From the NCBI RefSeq assembly GCF_002135205.1, contig NZ_NEFZ01000002.1, forward strand, positions 310,001 to 374,000: a stretch of 64,000 nucleotides of DNA, given 5' to 3'. The notes beneath the pieces were generated by a model. It saw only the letters and a list, made by a program, of their open reading frames with translations. It was not told the origin of the DNA and ran no database searches. This document shows, in pieces, positions 47,470 through 56,570 of this stretch (positions within the stretch are counted from its first letter, which is position 1; each line of letters begins with the position of its first letter). Source of the DNA: Acinetobacter sp. ANC 4204. GTDB lineage: Bacteria; Pseudomonadota; Gammaproteobacteria; Pseudomonadales; Moraxellaceae. Both the position numbers and the translations under genes were made by a program.

Positions 47470-47506
47470 AAATAATAGCACTCCCAAATCAAATGAAATA
47501 ATCACC

Positions 47507-48055
47507 ATGACCAGTCGTCAACAGCGTGCTGCACAAAACCGTGAGGAATTGCTGGAAGCTGCGGTTCAGGTTTTTCGTACACACGGAATCAATGCCCCCT
47601 TACAAATGATCATTGATACAGCCAATGTCGGGCGGGCGACGTTTTATCGTAATTTTGATGACCGCCGTGCCTTGGTGATTGCACTCATGGAACAAGCTTT
47701 GGAACGTCTCGCTGTTCGTGCGGCAGCGTTTTCTCAGTATGAAGATGGTTTTATCCGTTTAATTGAAAACCATGTCTATAACTTACCGTATTTAACTGCA
47801 CTGATGGAATATTGGCGGGTGATTGAGCGTGATGATCCCGTCATGGTCGATATCTACGCGCGCCGCAATGCGATTTTACAACCTTTGATTGATCAAGCCA
47901 TTCGGCACGGCGTATGTCGCCCCGATTTGACCACCCAAGATTACGCCATGATTACAGCTATTTTAAGGACTTCCTTTCAAGGGTTGACCGATATAGAGCA
48001 GCAACAACTTGCACAACGTGCAATTGAACTCTTACTCAACGGTATTCGGGCATAA
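47507..48055 (+). CDS. TetR/AcrR family transcriptional regulator
   Basis: Repressor of 182 aa: N-terminal helix-turn-helix (about residues 10-55; ELLEAAVQVFRTHGINAPLQMI, then VGRATFYRNFDDRRAL), followed by a ligand-binding helical core. It is the first gene of an operon with an EmrB-type transporter 12 bp downstream and an EmrA-type fusion protein, so it very likely controls that pump from the palindrome at 47450. The inducer is unknown. Confidence 0.88.
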   Translation: MTSRQQRAAQNREELLEAAVQVFRTHGINAPLQMIIDTANVGRATFYRNFDDRRALVIALMEQALERLAVRAAAFSQYEDGFIRLIENHVYNLPYLTALMEYWRVIERDDPVMVDIYARRNAILQPLIDQAIRHGVCRPDLTTQDYAMITAILRTSFQGLTDIEQQQLAQRAIELLLNGIRA

Positions 48056-48067
48056 AGGTCACCACTC

Positions 48068-49717
48068 ATGACACAGCCACCGCGTTTACTTGAACCTGCG
48101 CCAAACTGGACACCCGAAGAAAAGCCAACCCTGCCCGGCTCTCCTGCCGTGATCGCACACTCCACGCCTAAGCGCTTCATATATTTTTTTATTGGCTTAT
48201 TTGTTGCACTGTCTGCGAGTCTCAGTAACGGTTTCATTACCGCAAATTTGCCCTTAATTCAGGGTGAATATGGACTAACACCCTCTGAGGTGGCGTGGAT
48301 TCCTGCGGCTTATGTCATGGCGAACGTCAGTGCGAACCTGATTCTGTTTAAAGCCCGCCAACAATACGGTCTGCGTCTATTTTCTGAAATAGGCCTGCTG
48401 ATTTTTATTGTAGTTTTAGTTTTACACGTCTTTGTACATACCTTTGAAATGGCTGTACTGGTGCGTTTTATTAGTGGCATGGTTGCAGCACCGCTCAGCT
48501 CTTTAGGCATGTATTACATTATGCAGGCTTTTAAGCGAGAAAATTTTGGTCGAAGTATCTATTTGGCTTTAGGCTTCCAACAGCTTGGTATTCCCTTAGC
48601 ATGGATCATTTCTCCGTACCTTATTGATGTCAATAACTGGAATGTCCTATATACCTTTGAAATTGGTTTAGCCCTGTGCTGTTTTGCAATGGTGGTGTCG
48701 CTTAAATTACCCCGCAGTTTAAGAATTGCTGTTTTTGAAAAGCAGGACTTTTTCACCTTTGCCTTGCTTGCGCCCGGTTTTGCCTTTTTGTGTATTGTAC
48801 TGACCCAAGGGCCAATCTTGTGGTGGTTTGAAGTGAAATGGTTGGCATACCTTTTAATTGCAGGGTTCAGTCTGATTGTGATTGGTTTGGTCTATGAGCA
48901 TTATCGGGTCAATCCACTGATTATGACGCGTTGGCTGGGGACATCATCTACGCTTCGTTTTATCATCGGTGCCTTTGCAATTCGCTTCTTAATGTCGGAG
49001 CAAAGTTATGCTGCCGTGAGTTTTCTTAAAACGATGGGTATGGGCCCCGATCAATTTGTCCCGCTCTATGTGGTGATCTTTTTAGGCATTGTGTCTGGAA
49101 CCTTATTTAGTGCCATCACTTTTTCACGTGAACGGATTATTTGGCACCTACTGTTAGCAGAAGCTTTGGTATTAATTGCTTGCGGGCTAGATTTTCACCT
49201 CACCAGCGATATTCGCCCTTCCAACTTCTATGGCAGTCAGTTTTTGGTAGGCTTTGCCAGTGGTGTATTTATTGGTCCACTCTTAATCACGGGTATCTTA
49301 AGTGCCATGCAAAAAGGCCCTACCCATATTGTCACGTTCATTGTTTTATTTTCAGCGACTCAAACATTTGGTGGCTTAGTCGGTTCATCCTTTTACTCCA
49401 CCTATCAACAAGTCCGAACCCAGAACTATCGTACTGAAATGATTCAACAACTCCCCGAAACCAATCCGTTGATTGCACAGCGTCTTTTAGCGTATCAACA
49501 AAGTTCGCATAGTTACACGCTCGATCAGCAGTTAGAGCAACAACAAGCCTTAAAAAATTTAAATCAAGTGGTTACTCGAGAAGCTCAAGTACGTGCCTAT
49601 AACGACGTGATTAGCTTCAATGGCATCGTGGCCATGCTGCTGTTGCTGTGGGGGACATTCCTGATTGTACGGAATCAATATCAACTACGGCAACAGGCGA
49701 AAATCGGTCCTGCCTAA
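48068..49717 (+). CDS. EmrB-type 14-TM MFS efflux transporter (DHA2)
   Basis: Inner-membrane proton antiporter of 549 aa with about 14 hydrophobic helices. The first (FIYFFIGLFVALSASLSNGF) is followed by the ANLPLIQGEYGLTPSEVAWIPAAY segment typical of DHA2 members. A soluble Gln-rich loop (residues about 455-510; ERLLAYQQSSHSYTLDQQ-like) precedes the last helix. With the downstream EmrA-like protein it forms a tripartite-type pump that would use an outer-membrane channel encoded elsewhere. Substrates could be drugs or hydrophobic acids. Confidence 0.85.
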   Translation: MTQPPRLLEPAPNWTPEEKPTLPGSPAVIAHSTPKRFIYFFIGLFVALSASLSNGFITANLPLIQGEYGLTPSEVAWIPAAYVMANVSANLILFKARQQYGLRLFSEIGLLIFIVVLVLHVFVHTFEMAVLVRFISGMVAAPLSSLGMYYIMQAFKRENFGRSIYLALGFQQLGIPLAWIISPYLIDVNNWNVLYTFEIGLALCCFAMVVSLKLPRSLRIAVFEKQDFFTFALLAPGFAFLCIVLTQGPILWWFEVKWLAYLLIAGFSLIVIGLVYEHYRVNPLIMTRWLGTSSTLRFIIGAFAIRFLMSEQSYAAVSFLKTMGMGPDQFVPLYVVIFLGIVSGTLFSAITFSRERIIWHLLLAEALVLIACGLDFHLTSDIRPSNFYGSQFLVGFASGVFIGPLLITGILSAMQKGPTHIVTFIVLFSATQTFGGLVGSSFYSTYQQVRTQNYRTEMIQQLPETNPLIAQRLLAYQQSSHSYTLDQQLEQQQALKNLNQVVTREAQVRAYNDVISFNGIVAMLLLLWGTFLIVRNQYQLRQQAKIGPA

Positions 49718-49749
49718 TGCCACTGCTCCCTATTTATTGAGAAATTGTT

Positions 49750-50919
49750 ATGTCTGAAGATCAAAAACCAGTAGCACCCGCTGAAACAACTGCAACGACT
49801 GAAAATACAGCTCAGCCTGAACAGCCCGTGACAGCAACAACACCGATGACGCCCATTACGCCACCGTCGAGTAAATTGATTCCAACAGCAAAACGTACGC
49901 TGATTTTGATGTTTTTAGTACTCATCATCGGGATCGGGATCATTTTATGGGCATGGAAAATTGGGCCATTTGACAGTGCCGTTGAGTCCACTGACAACAG
50001 CTACGTCAAAGGTAAAACCACAGTACTTTCTTCGCAAATTAACGGTTATGTCAAAGATGTGTTGGTCAGTGATTTTGATCACGTCAAAAAAGGACAGGTG
50101 TTGATGCATATTGATGCCACCACCTATGACCAAAAAATCACACAGGCTGAAGCAGGCGTTGATCAAGCCCAAAATAACCTTTCCAATCAAAGCCAAAATA
50201 TTGCTCAACGTAAAGCCGATATTGTTGCGGCAGAAGCCAAGGTCGAACAAGCGCGAGCAGCATACCAACTGTCATTGACACAACAGCATCGCTTTCAACA
50301 GTTAGGCGACTCTGGCGCAGCGTCTAAATCAGAACAAGACAAAGCCTTTGCCGATACCCAAAATAATTTAGCCTTACTGCAACAAGCACAGGCCAATGTC
50401 CTAGTGGCGAAAGAAGCCCTCAAAACTGCACAAGTCGCTGAAACTGGGCTCAAAGCACAAGTGACCAATGCCGCTGCACAACTAGATCAAGCCAAAACCA
50501 CCAAAAATTACAGCAGTATTATCGCCCCGATGGATGGACAACTGGGTGAAGTCAATCCACGTGTGGGACAATATGTAGCCGCAGGCACACAGTTGCTCTA
50601 TCTGATTCCGCAGCAAACTTGGGTTACTGCAAACTTTAAAGAAACTCAAATTGCCAATATGAAAATTGGGCAAAAAGCATGGTTTACGGTGGATGCACTC
50701 AATCATCAGAAATTTACAGGTCATGTCGAGCAAATTTCCCCAGCGGCGGGTTCAGAGTTCAGTGTGCTTAAAGCCGATAATGCTACCGGCAACTTTACTA
50801 AAGTGGTGCAACGCATTGCGGTACGGATTGCAATTGATCCGAATCAAACAGGCATTGAAAATTTACGCCCTGGCATGTCCGTGATTAGTTCGGTCGATAC
50901 CCGATCTGCACAGCATTAA
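49750..50919 (+). CDS. EmrA/HlyD family membrane-fusion protein
   Basis: Periplasmic adaptor of 389 aa with a cytoplasmic Pro/Thr/Glu-rich N-terminus (about 40 residues), one membrane helix (about 48-68, LILMFLVLIIGIGIILWAW), a biotinyl-lipoyl-like barrel (SSQINGYVKDVLVSDFDHVKKGQVLM), a coiled-coil hairpin rich in Ala and Gln (about 135-250) and a C-terminal barrel (IIAPMDGQLGEVNPRVGQYVAAGTQL). It follows the EmrB-like gene by 32 bp and works as its partner. No outer-membrane factor gene is present in the operon. Confidence 0.9.
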   Translation: MSEDQKPVAPAETTATTENTAQPEQPVTATTPMTPITPPSSKLIPTAKRTLILMFLVLIIGIGIILWAWKIGPFDSAVESTDNSYVKGKTTVLSSQINGYVKDVLVSDFDHVKKGQVLMHIDATTYDQKITQAEAGVDQAQNNLSNQSQNIAQRKADIVAAEAKVEQARAAYQLSLTQQHRFQQLGDSGAASKSEQDKAFADTQNNLALLQQAQANVLVAKEALKTAQVAETGLKAQVTNAAAQLDQAKTTKNYSSIIAPMDGQLGEVNPRVGQYVAAGTQLLYLIPQQTWVTANFKETQIANMKIGQKAWFTVDALNHQKFTGHVEQISPAAGSEFSVLKADNATGNFTKVVQRIAVRIAIDPNQTGIENLRPGMSVISSVDTRSAQH

Positions 50920-50982
50920 TCCTGTGCAGAAACCAAGACTTTTCACTTACACTATGCACTCAACCTGATTGATAAAAGTCCT

Positions 50983-51852
50983 ATGTTTGAACAGATTGCG
51001 CAGTCCATTCCCTATCAGCACATCAGTGTTGGCGGAATCAATATCAGCATCAAACGTTTAGACCTGGTCCATCCATACATTTCAGGCAATAAATTTTTTA
51101 AACTGAAATACAACCTGTTAGTGGCACAGCAACAAGGCTATAAAAAACTGCTGACTTTTGGTGGTGCCTATTCCAATCATATTGCCGCGACAGCCTATGC
51201 AGCGCAGTTATTGGGTTTTGAGAGTCTGGGCATTATTCGAGGTGAAGAGCTAGCTAGTAAAGCTTTGAATGCAACTTTAAGTACAGCACAGCAATTCGGC
51301 ATGCAATTGCAATTTGTGACGCGAGAAGCCTATCGGCAAAAGCAAAGTTCAGCCTACTTAGCACAGTTACAACAAGATTATCCTGATTATTATGTGATTC
51401 CTGAAGGGGGCACCAATCCCCTTGCCATTCAAGGCTGTACAGAAATTCTCTCTGATGCGGATCGACAAAATTTCGATCTGATTTGCTGTGCCGTGGGTAC
51501 AGGTGGCACCATTGCAGGTCTGATTGAAGCCAGTCATTCGCAGCAGCAAGTTTTGGGCTTCTCTGCACTCAAAGGTGATTTTTTGAGTACCGAAGTCGAG
51601 CAACTCACCCCAAAACGGAATTGGCAAATTACCGATCAATATTGCTGTGGCGGTTATGCCAAAACCACGCCTGAACTACTGCAATTTATTCAAGACTTTG
51701 AACAGCAATATGGCATTCCACTGGAACAAATTTACACAGGCAAAATGCTGTTGGGTTTAACCGATTTAATTCAACAAGGTGCATTTCCACGAGACCATCG
51801 TATTTTGGTGATTCATTCAGGTGGACTGCAAGGTCGTTCAACTGCACTTTAG
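50983..51852 (+). CDS. PLP-dependent ACC deaminase/D-cysteine desulfhydrase family protein
   Basis: Fold-type II PLP enzyme of 289 aa. The substrate-binding N-terminus includes IKRLDLVHPYISGNKFFKLKYNL with the probable Schiff-base Lys in SGNKFFK, then LLTFGGAYSNHIAATAYAAQ and IPEGGTNPLAIQG, with VGTGGTIAGL binding the phosphate. Family members deaminate 1-aminocyclopropane-1-carboxylate or eliminate H2S from D-cysteine; the substrate is undetermined. ATG at 50983, about 60 bp after the EmrA-like gene, with no clear operon link. Confidence 0.82.
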   Translation: MFEQIAQSIPYQHISVGGINISIKRLDLVHPYISGNKFFKLKYNLLVAQQQGYKKLLTFGGAYSNHIAATAYAAQLLGFESLGIIRGEELASKALNATLSTAQQFGMQLQFVTREAYRQKQSSAYLAQLQQDYPDYYVIPEGGTNPLAIQGCTEILSDADRQNFDLICCAVGTGGTIAGLIEASHSQQQVLGFSALKGDFLSTEVEQLTPKRNWQITDQYCCGGYAKTTPELLQFIQDFEQQYGIPLEQIYTGKMLLGLTDLIQQGAFPRDHRILVIHSGGLQGRSTAL

Positions 51853-51858
51853 ATAGTC

Positions 51859-51887
51859 CTGAAAAAGCAAAAAAGATGGTCTATAAT
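51859..51887 (+). promoter_or_regulatory. Possible sigma70 promoter of the HI0933-type gene
   Basis: CTGAAA at 51859-51864 and TATAAT at 51882-51887 with a 17-bp spacer, 29 bp before the ATG at 51917. The -35 matches at 4 of 6. Confidence 0.4.
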
Positions 51888-51916
51888 GCCCTGCTTTATT
51901 CTCCCGTGAGTGTGTC

Positions 51917-53116
51917 ATGTCCGCAAATCAATATGATGTCTTAGTTTTAGGTGCAGGTGCATCTGGCTTAATGACAGCCTATATGGCAGCTCAACGTGGA
52001 CGTAAAGTGGTGGTGGTAGAAAAAGCCAATAAAGTCGGTAAAAAAATTCTCATGTCGGGTGGTGGTAAATGTAACTTTACCAACCTCTATGTCGAACCCA
52101 GCAACTTTATTTCGCATAATCCACACTTTGTGATTTCAGCCCTCACTCGCTATACCAATTGGGACTTTATTGGCCTAGTTTGTGAATACGGGATTGAATA
52201 TGAAGAACGTAAACACGGTCAGTTGTTCACCCTAAAAGGTGCCAAAGAAATTTTAGCCATGCTGTTGAGCGAGTGTGAAAAGACAGGTTTGGTCGAGATT
52301 AAAACCAACTGTGAAGTGAAAGCTATCACCGCACTCGCTGAACAAGGTTTTCAAATTGCCACGACGCTGGGGTATTTTGAAACCGAATCTGTAGTCATTG
52401 CATCGGGTGGTTTATCTATACCGACCTTAGGGGGTTCAGGGATTGGCTATGAAATTGCAAAGCAATTTGGTCACCATGTTTATCCAACTCGCGCAGGTTT
52501 AGTACCTTTCACCTTTTCAGATAGTTTTAAAGAAGTGACCACACGCTTAAGTGGCAACGCAGTCGATGCCACTTTATCAAATGACTTAAACGCTTTCACC
52601 GAAGCGCTTTTATTTACCCATCGTGGGCTCAGTGGACCAAGCTCGCTACAGCTATCGAATTATTGGGATGTAGGGCAAAGTTTTAAAATTGACTTCCTAC
52701 CAAGTGCGGATGTGCACGACTACTTAAAAGCCAAGAAACACAGTCAACCCAAAGCCCTGCTTCGTACTTTAATGGGTGAACATTTCCCGAAAAGTGTAGT
52801 GGTTGAACTACAAAATCTGATTTGGCCTGAATTGGCTGAAACAGCGATTGGCCAACTGTCGGATGAAAAACTGGAGCACATTGCAACGCGCTTACATGCG
52901 TTTGAAGTCAAACCATCAGGAACCGAAGGCTACCGTACCGCTGAGGTGACTTTAGGCGGTGTAGATACCACGGAAGTTTCATCGAAAACCATGGAAAGTA
53001 AAAAGCAAAAAGGCCTGTACTTTGTTGGCGAAATATTGGATGTGACAGGACATTTGGGCGGTTTTAACTTCCAATGGGCATGGTCATCTGCACATGCCGC
53101 ATCAGAATATGTCTAA
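51917..53116 (+). CDS. HI0933/YhiN-type NAD(P)/FAD-dependent oxidoreductase
   Basis: Flavoprotein of 399 aa (BaiN/RdsA-type). The FAD-binding Rossmann motif LVLGAGASGLMTAYMAAQRG starts at residue 9, followed by the family signature KKILMSGGGKCNFTN and a second nucleotide site SVVIASGGLSIPTLGGSGIGYEIAKQ. The C-terminus has the VTLGGVDTTEVSSKTMESK and GEILDVTGHLGGFNFQWAWSS blocks. Function unclear in bacteria; some relatives are involved in bile-acid or nucleotide metabolism. It terminates at the hairpin 53149-53181. Confidence 0.88.
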   Translation: MSANQYDVLVLGAGASGLMTAYMAAQRGRKVVVVEKANKVGKKILMSGGGKCNFTNLYVEPSNFISHNPHFVISALTRYTNWDFIGLVCEYGIEYEERKHGQLFTLKGAKEILAMLLSECEKTGLVEIKTNCEVKAITALAEQGFQIATTLGYFETESVVIASGGLSIPTLGGSGIGYEIAKQFGHHVYPTRAGLVPFTFSDSFKEVTTRLSGNAVDATLSNDLNAFTEALLFTHRGLSGPSSLQLSNYWDVGQSFKIDFLPSADVHDYLKAKKHSQPKALLRTLMGEHFPKSVVVELQNLIWPELAETAIGQLSDEKLEHIATRLHAFEVKPSGTEGYRTAEVTLGGVDTTEVSSKTMESKKQKGLYFVGEILDVTGHLGGFNFQWAWSSAHAASEYV

Positions 53117-53137
53117 GCCATCTGCTTAAACGATAAA

Positions 53138-53290
53138 TTATTCTAAATAATCAGTGCGTAGTAGGATGCACTGATTTTGTTTCTGCTGACGAGCAAGCGC
53201 TAAGTCCATTTTCGCAATGGCAATTTGCACATGGCTAAGTTCAGTCACGGTACGGCGCAACATCAATGTCTTTTTTAATATTTTCATCAT
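53138..53290 (-). CDS. Small basic protein (50 aa), uncharacterised
   Basis: A minus-strand frame of 50 codons with AAGGAAA 7 bases before the ATG at 53290 (a second ATG follows at once). The product MMKILKKTLMLRRTVTELSH is basic and amphipathic, continuing VQIAIAKMDLALARQQKQNQ to LRTDYLE. The ribosome site and codon choice support it; the last dozen codons overlap the plus-strand terminator of the flavoprotein gene, which argues some caution. Short enough to be missed by length-cut gene finders. Function unknown. Confidence 0.45.
   Translation of the reverse strand: MMKILKKTLMLRRTVTELSHVQIAIAKMDLALARQQKQNQCILLRTDYLE
53149..53181 (+). terminator. Terminator after the HI0933-type gene
   Basis: Stem AATCAGTGC / GCACTGATT with a ten-base loop and a T-rich tail. 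It overlaps the end of the opposite-strand small ORF. Confidence 0.65.
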
Positions 53291-53457
53291 TGGTTTTTCC
53301 TTGTGTATGTACAATTTATCAAAATAAATTGTGAAATATTCATCAATTCATATTTCAAAGTATAGGCATCTAAGTATTTCTAATTTATGAAATATCCATA
53401 TTTCACATGCATTAAACATACCAAATTAAATGCCATTCAACACTATATACTTTTGTA

Positions 53458-53649
53458 TTATTTTTCATCATCCTTTTCAGTCACTACTCGCTCAGAAGAT
53501 TGCGCAGGAAGCATCTCTGACGCTGTGGATTGCTTAGCTTCTGCTTTCGGCTTCGCAAAGACAAACTTATAAGCACTCACGAAAAATCCAACGGTAATGC
53601 CTGCAATAATAATGGGCGCAAAATATTTATTTGGGGCTTTTTTTGACAT
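53458..53649 (-). CDS. Small single-helix membrane protein
   Basis: 63-aa protein: short basic N-terminus (MSKKAPNKY), one hydrophobic helix (about residues 10-30, FAPIIIAGITVGFFVSAYKF), then a charged tail ending RVVTEKDDEK. The ATG at 53649 has GGAG about 8 bases upstream. It follows the mechanosensitive channel gene on the same strand but is separated from it by a terminator. Function unknown. Confidence 0.6.
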   Translation of the reverse strand: MSKKAPNKYFAPIIIAGITVGFFVSAYKFVFAKPKAEAKQSTASEMLPAQSSERVVTEKDDEK

Positions 53650-53663
53650 CGGTTTACTCCAAT

Positions 53664-53699
53664 AAAAAAAACACCAACCACTATCAGCGGTTGGTGTTT
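53664..53699 (-). terminator. Terminator of the mechanosensitive channel gene
   Basis: Stem AAACACCAACC / GGTTGGTGTTT; on the minus strand followed by eight T, 13 bp after the channel gene stop. Confidence 0.85.
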
Positions 53700-53711
53700 A
53701 GTGTAATTGAC

Positions 53712-55418
53712 TTAGTCTGGATCTTTGGGGTGAACATCAATATCTTGCTCAGCTTCACCCGTTGAGCCAAAAGGCTTATTTAAAGGTTTATGCGCAGGAT
53801 CAACTTCTGCGGTGGTCGGAATATCATCAACATGTTGATATTCTTCTGCAACTGTTGGTGCATCCATTTGCTCTTTCAGTGAAGCATGCCCTTCTTTGCC
53901 TTGTGCGGACTGCGTGCTATCAGCTTTGGCCTGATACAGTGGATTCGGTTGCGTACCTTCTTTTTTGGCTTTATCTAACAAGTCGGTCAAAACCCGTTCC
54001 GCAGGTTGACGTCCACCCAGACCAAAAGCCAGTGCAAAAGCAATGGCAACTGCGCCAAGCGTTAAACCAAAGGCTAAGTTTACGATCGAATCTGCGATAC
54101 CCATGGCACGCAAGCCCATTGCCAACACCAAGCCAATGATCAAGACACGAACAATGTTCGCTACCCAACGAGAGCTATTGTATTCACCACGTTCAATCAC
54201 CTGTGCAACCAAGTTCGCCAGCCAGAAGCCCACGCCCAGAATGACTGCACCCAACAGGATGTTTGCACCAAACTGGATAAACATCGCAATCAAACCACTG
54301 ATCTGCTCAAAGCCGAGTCGATTTGCTGCTTCAGAAACTGCAAATAACATGGTAAAGAACACGATGAAGTAACCCACAACGCAAGATGCTTTGGTGTTCC
54401 CTAAGAAACGTTGTAAGCCAACTTTGCTTGGAATGTCATCTACACCTGTTCCCGACAAGACTTCAACCACAAGGTTTGCGACAAAACGCGACACTACATA
54501 GGCCAAAATTAAAATCAATGCCGCCGCAATAATATGCGGAATTGCATTCATGATTTCATACAACATGGCGGTTGCAGGTTGAGAAATGGCATCAATCCCT
54601 AAAGCTTCAAAGGCGATAATCAGAGCCGTGATAATGACGATTGCAAAAACAAAAGATCCGAGCACTTTAGCCAAATCTGAGTTTTTAAACAGTCCTAATT
54701 TTTCAACCTGTTTTTGTACATCTAGGCTTCTCAATAAACCCTCAATAATGCCACGTACAATTTTTGCTAGAATATAACCCGCAAAAATAATCACACCCGC
54801 AATAAAGATATTCGGCAGATACAATACGGCTTCATTGACCATATTTTGGATAGGGAAAAGCAGCCCTGTGAGACCGAGTATCGACAGTACAATAGGCAAA
54901 AACAGCAAGAGAATTAACCAATAAACAATTTCACTGATGTTTTGACTGAGCGTGCTCACACCGACATCTTGACTGAGCTTTTCATCTAACTGGGTGCGAT
55001 CCAATCCTTTTTGTAAACCCACTTTGACCAGATTGGCCACAATCCAGCCAATAAAACCGACCGCAATAGCAGCCAGCAACTGAGGGATAAACAATAGGAA
55101 TTGCTGAACCATATTGCTAAATGGCCCACTCACACTGGTGAGATTAAGCACATTGAGTGCACCAATCACCGCAATAATCAAAATCAGCCAAAACACAACA
55201 CGGGAAACAATATTTTCAATATTTGAACGATGCCCTGTGGCACTCGATAGTTTTTGATTGGTGCCCAGTTTGGTTAAGACTTTTTTCACAGCACCTGCAA
55301 TGAGCAAGGCAATAATCCAACCAATGATCAGAATTGCGATTGCAGACAGAATAGGATGAAACTGATCCCAATAATACATCGCATCAAATCGACCTTGATG
55401 CCCTACATAATCATTCAT
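53712..55418 (-). CDS. Mechanosensitive ion channel family protein (CmpX-like)
   Basis: Inner-membrane protein of 568 aa built from repeated 'TM-helix' units: IGWIIALLIAGAVKKVLTKLG, GWIVANLVKVGLQKGLDR, GYILAKIVRGIIEGLLRSL, AYVVSRFVANLVVEVLSGTG and GFWLANLVAQVIERG all follow the same 'helix then amphipathic gate' scheme. The last helix region before ALAFGLGGRQPAERVL resembles the MscS pore helix (AFALAFGLGG). The cytoplasmic C-terminus is hydrophilic. Membership in the small-conductance MscS-like group with CmpX of Pseudomonas is likely; gating stimuli are unknown. Confidence 0.85.
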   Translation of the reverse strand: MNDYVGHQGRFDAMYYWDQFHPILSAIAILIIGWIIALLIAGAVKKVLTKLGTNQKLSSATGHRSNIENIVSRVVFWLILIIAVIGALNVLNLTSVSGPFSNMVQQFLLFIPQLLAAIAVGFIGWIVANLVKVGLQKGLDRTQLDEKLSQDVGVSTLSQNISEIVYWLILLLFLPIVLSILGLTGLLFPIQNMVNEAVLYLPNIFIAGVIIFAGYILAKIVRGIIEGLLRSLDVQKQVEKLGLFKNSDLAKVLGSFVFAIVIITALIIAFEALGIDAISQPATAMLYEIMNAIPHIIAAALILILAYVVSRFVANLVVEVLSGTGVDDIPSKVGLQRFLGNTKASCVVGYFIVFFTMLFAVSEAANRLGFEQISGLIAMFIQFGANILLGAVILGVGFWLANLVAQVIERGEYNSSRWVANIVRVLIIGLVLAMGLRAMGIADSIVNLAFGLTLGAVAIAFALAFGLGGRQPAERVLTDLLDKAKKEGTQPNPLYQAKADSTQSAQGKEGHASLKEQMDAPTVAEEYQHVDDIPTTAEVDPAHKPLNKPFGSTGEAEQDIDVHPKDPD

Positions 55419-55584
55419 CTTGTTCTCCCTCTTGTTATGTCTAGATCTTCGCCAAGTACACCATCAACATTCAATTGAGTTCTCTAGAGTAGTCTTAGCC
55501 AATGTATCAATGAGAAGTGGATTTTATTTTTTGTAATGATTCTTAAAGAAAACCCCTGTTGATGCACAAGGGTTTTCACCACCT

Positions 55585-55863
55585 TTAACGGTCTGTTGCT
55601 GTTGCGGTATTGCTATCTGTTGCTACCGCTTCATCACTCGTGGTCGTTGTGGCAGTATTATTTGAGCTTGCAACTGCTGTCGTTGCATTAGGATGTCCTG
55701 GTGGTGCATCAGCCTTATTCGGCTGACGATCTGCAAACATATAAAGTAATAATGCAATGAAAAAGATGCCAACCAACGCCAGCATATACACTGGCACGCG
55801 TTTTTTCTTTTGCCGCTCCTCTGGCGTTTGAACATGGGGCGGTTTACTGAAATCATGTGTCAT
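55585..55863 (-). CDS. Small single-helix membrane protein with Thr/Ala-rich tail
   Basis: 92-aa protein: polar basic N-terminus (EERQKKKRVPVY), one helix (about residues 26-45, MLALVGIFFIALLLYMFAD), and a low-complexity Ala/Thr/Asn periplasmic tail. No domain recognised. The ATG at 55863 is preceded by GGGGGAG, a strong ribosome site. Transcribed in the same direction as the channel gene 166 bp downstream; a shared transcript is possible. Confidence 0.6.
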   Translation of the reverse strand: MTHDFSKPPHVQTPEERQKKKRVPVYMLALVGIFFIALLLYMFADRQPNKADAPPGHPNATTAVASSNNTATTTTSDEAVATDSNTATATDR

Positions 55864-56147
55864 AGCTCCCCCGCATTTCTATTATCAAGTTGTCGAATTT
55901 TTATACTAACAAGTGCTTGTGTAGCATTGTGTTTCAAAGCATAGTGAGATAGTAAACAAACAAATCTCAAACTATTAAATATTTGTTTTATAAGCATTTA
56001 AAAACTATAGACGTATAACTTTTTAAGCTTTCAAAACCAAGGAAATGGCATTTCTATAAAGCATGGGCAAAAAGAGTCTGTCTAAAGGTCTTCTTGAGCT
56101 CAATTTGCGCTATAATCACGCACCTTGTTTTAGCTGTTTTGGACTTT

Positions 56148-56570
56148 ATGGCATATCGTCAACAAAGTGTAACGCTTGATTTAGACACTGATGTTACGCA
56201 CCAATGTCATGTGCATTTCACTCGCGATCAACACCTCATTGGTATAATTGAATTTTCTAAGCCAAGTTACATTCTCAAATGGGGCGATTTAGAGTTTTTC
56301 CGTCGTCGCACTGAAGAATTTTCTGTGATGCCGTTTCCTGAATGTATCAATGCCATGATCATTGATATTCGAAATGTGCAAGCCTTTTTAGACAATGAAA
56401 CACCGATTATTCCTTGGCGTTTACTCGAAGAAGAATGTCCAATACGTCTTGTTGTACCTCAAGATCGCTTAGATCATTATATCGGGTTATTTGAGCCAAC
56501 ATGGTTGACGACCGATATTGAAACAGCCATTTCTGAAATCCGTGAATATATGGATATGTTTGTTCACTAA
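56148..56570 (+). CDS. Conserved hypothetical protein
   Basis: Soluble protein of 140 aa. The start at 56148 (MAYRQQSVTLDLD) is chosen since the open frame upstream to 56094 crosses a TATAAT at 56111-56116 and would add a hydrophobic stretch unlike the remainder. The sequence is rich in Phe, Ile and acidic residues (FSKPSYILKWGDLEFFRRR; PIIPWRLLEEECPIRLVVPQDRLDHYIG), with a helical C-terminus (IETAISEIREYMDMF). I do not recognise the family. Confidence 0.6.
   Translation: MAYRQQSVTLDLDTDVTHQCHVHFTRDQHLIGIIEFSKPSYILKWGDLEFFRRRTEEFSVMPFPECINAMIIDIRNVQAFLDNETPIIPWRLLEEECPIRLVVPQDRLDHYIGLFEPTWLTTDIETAISEIREYMDMFVH

Larger units (their letters stand above)
46966..47506. other. Structured intergene upstream of tetR
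   Basis: 540 bp holding two hairpins (47235-47260 and 47271-47360, listed separately) and the TetR operator. The open frames crossing it carry no ribosome site and fall within the palindromes, so they are not called. Confidence 0.55.
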
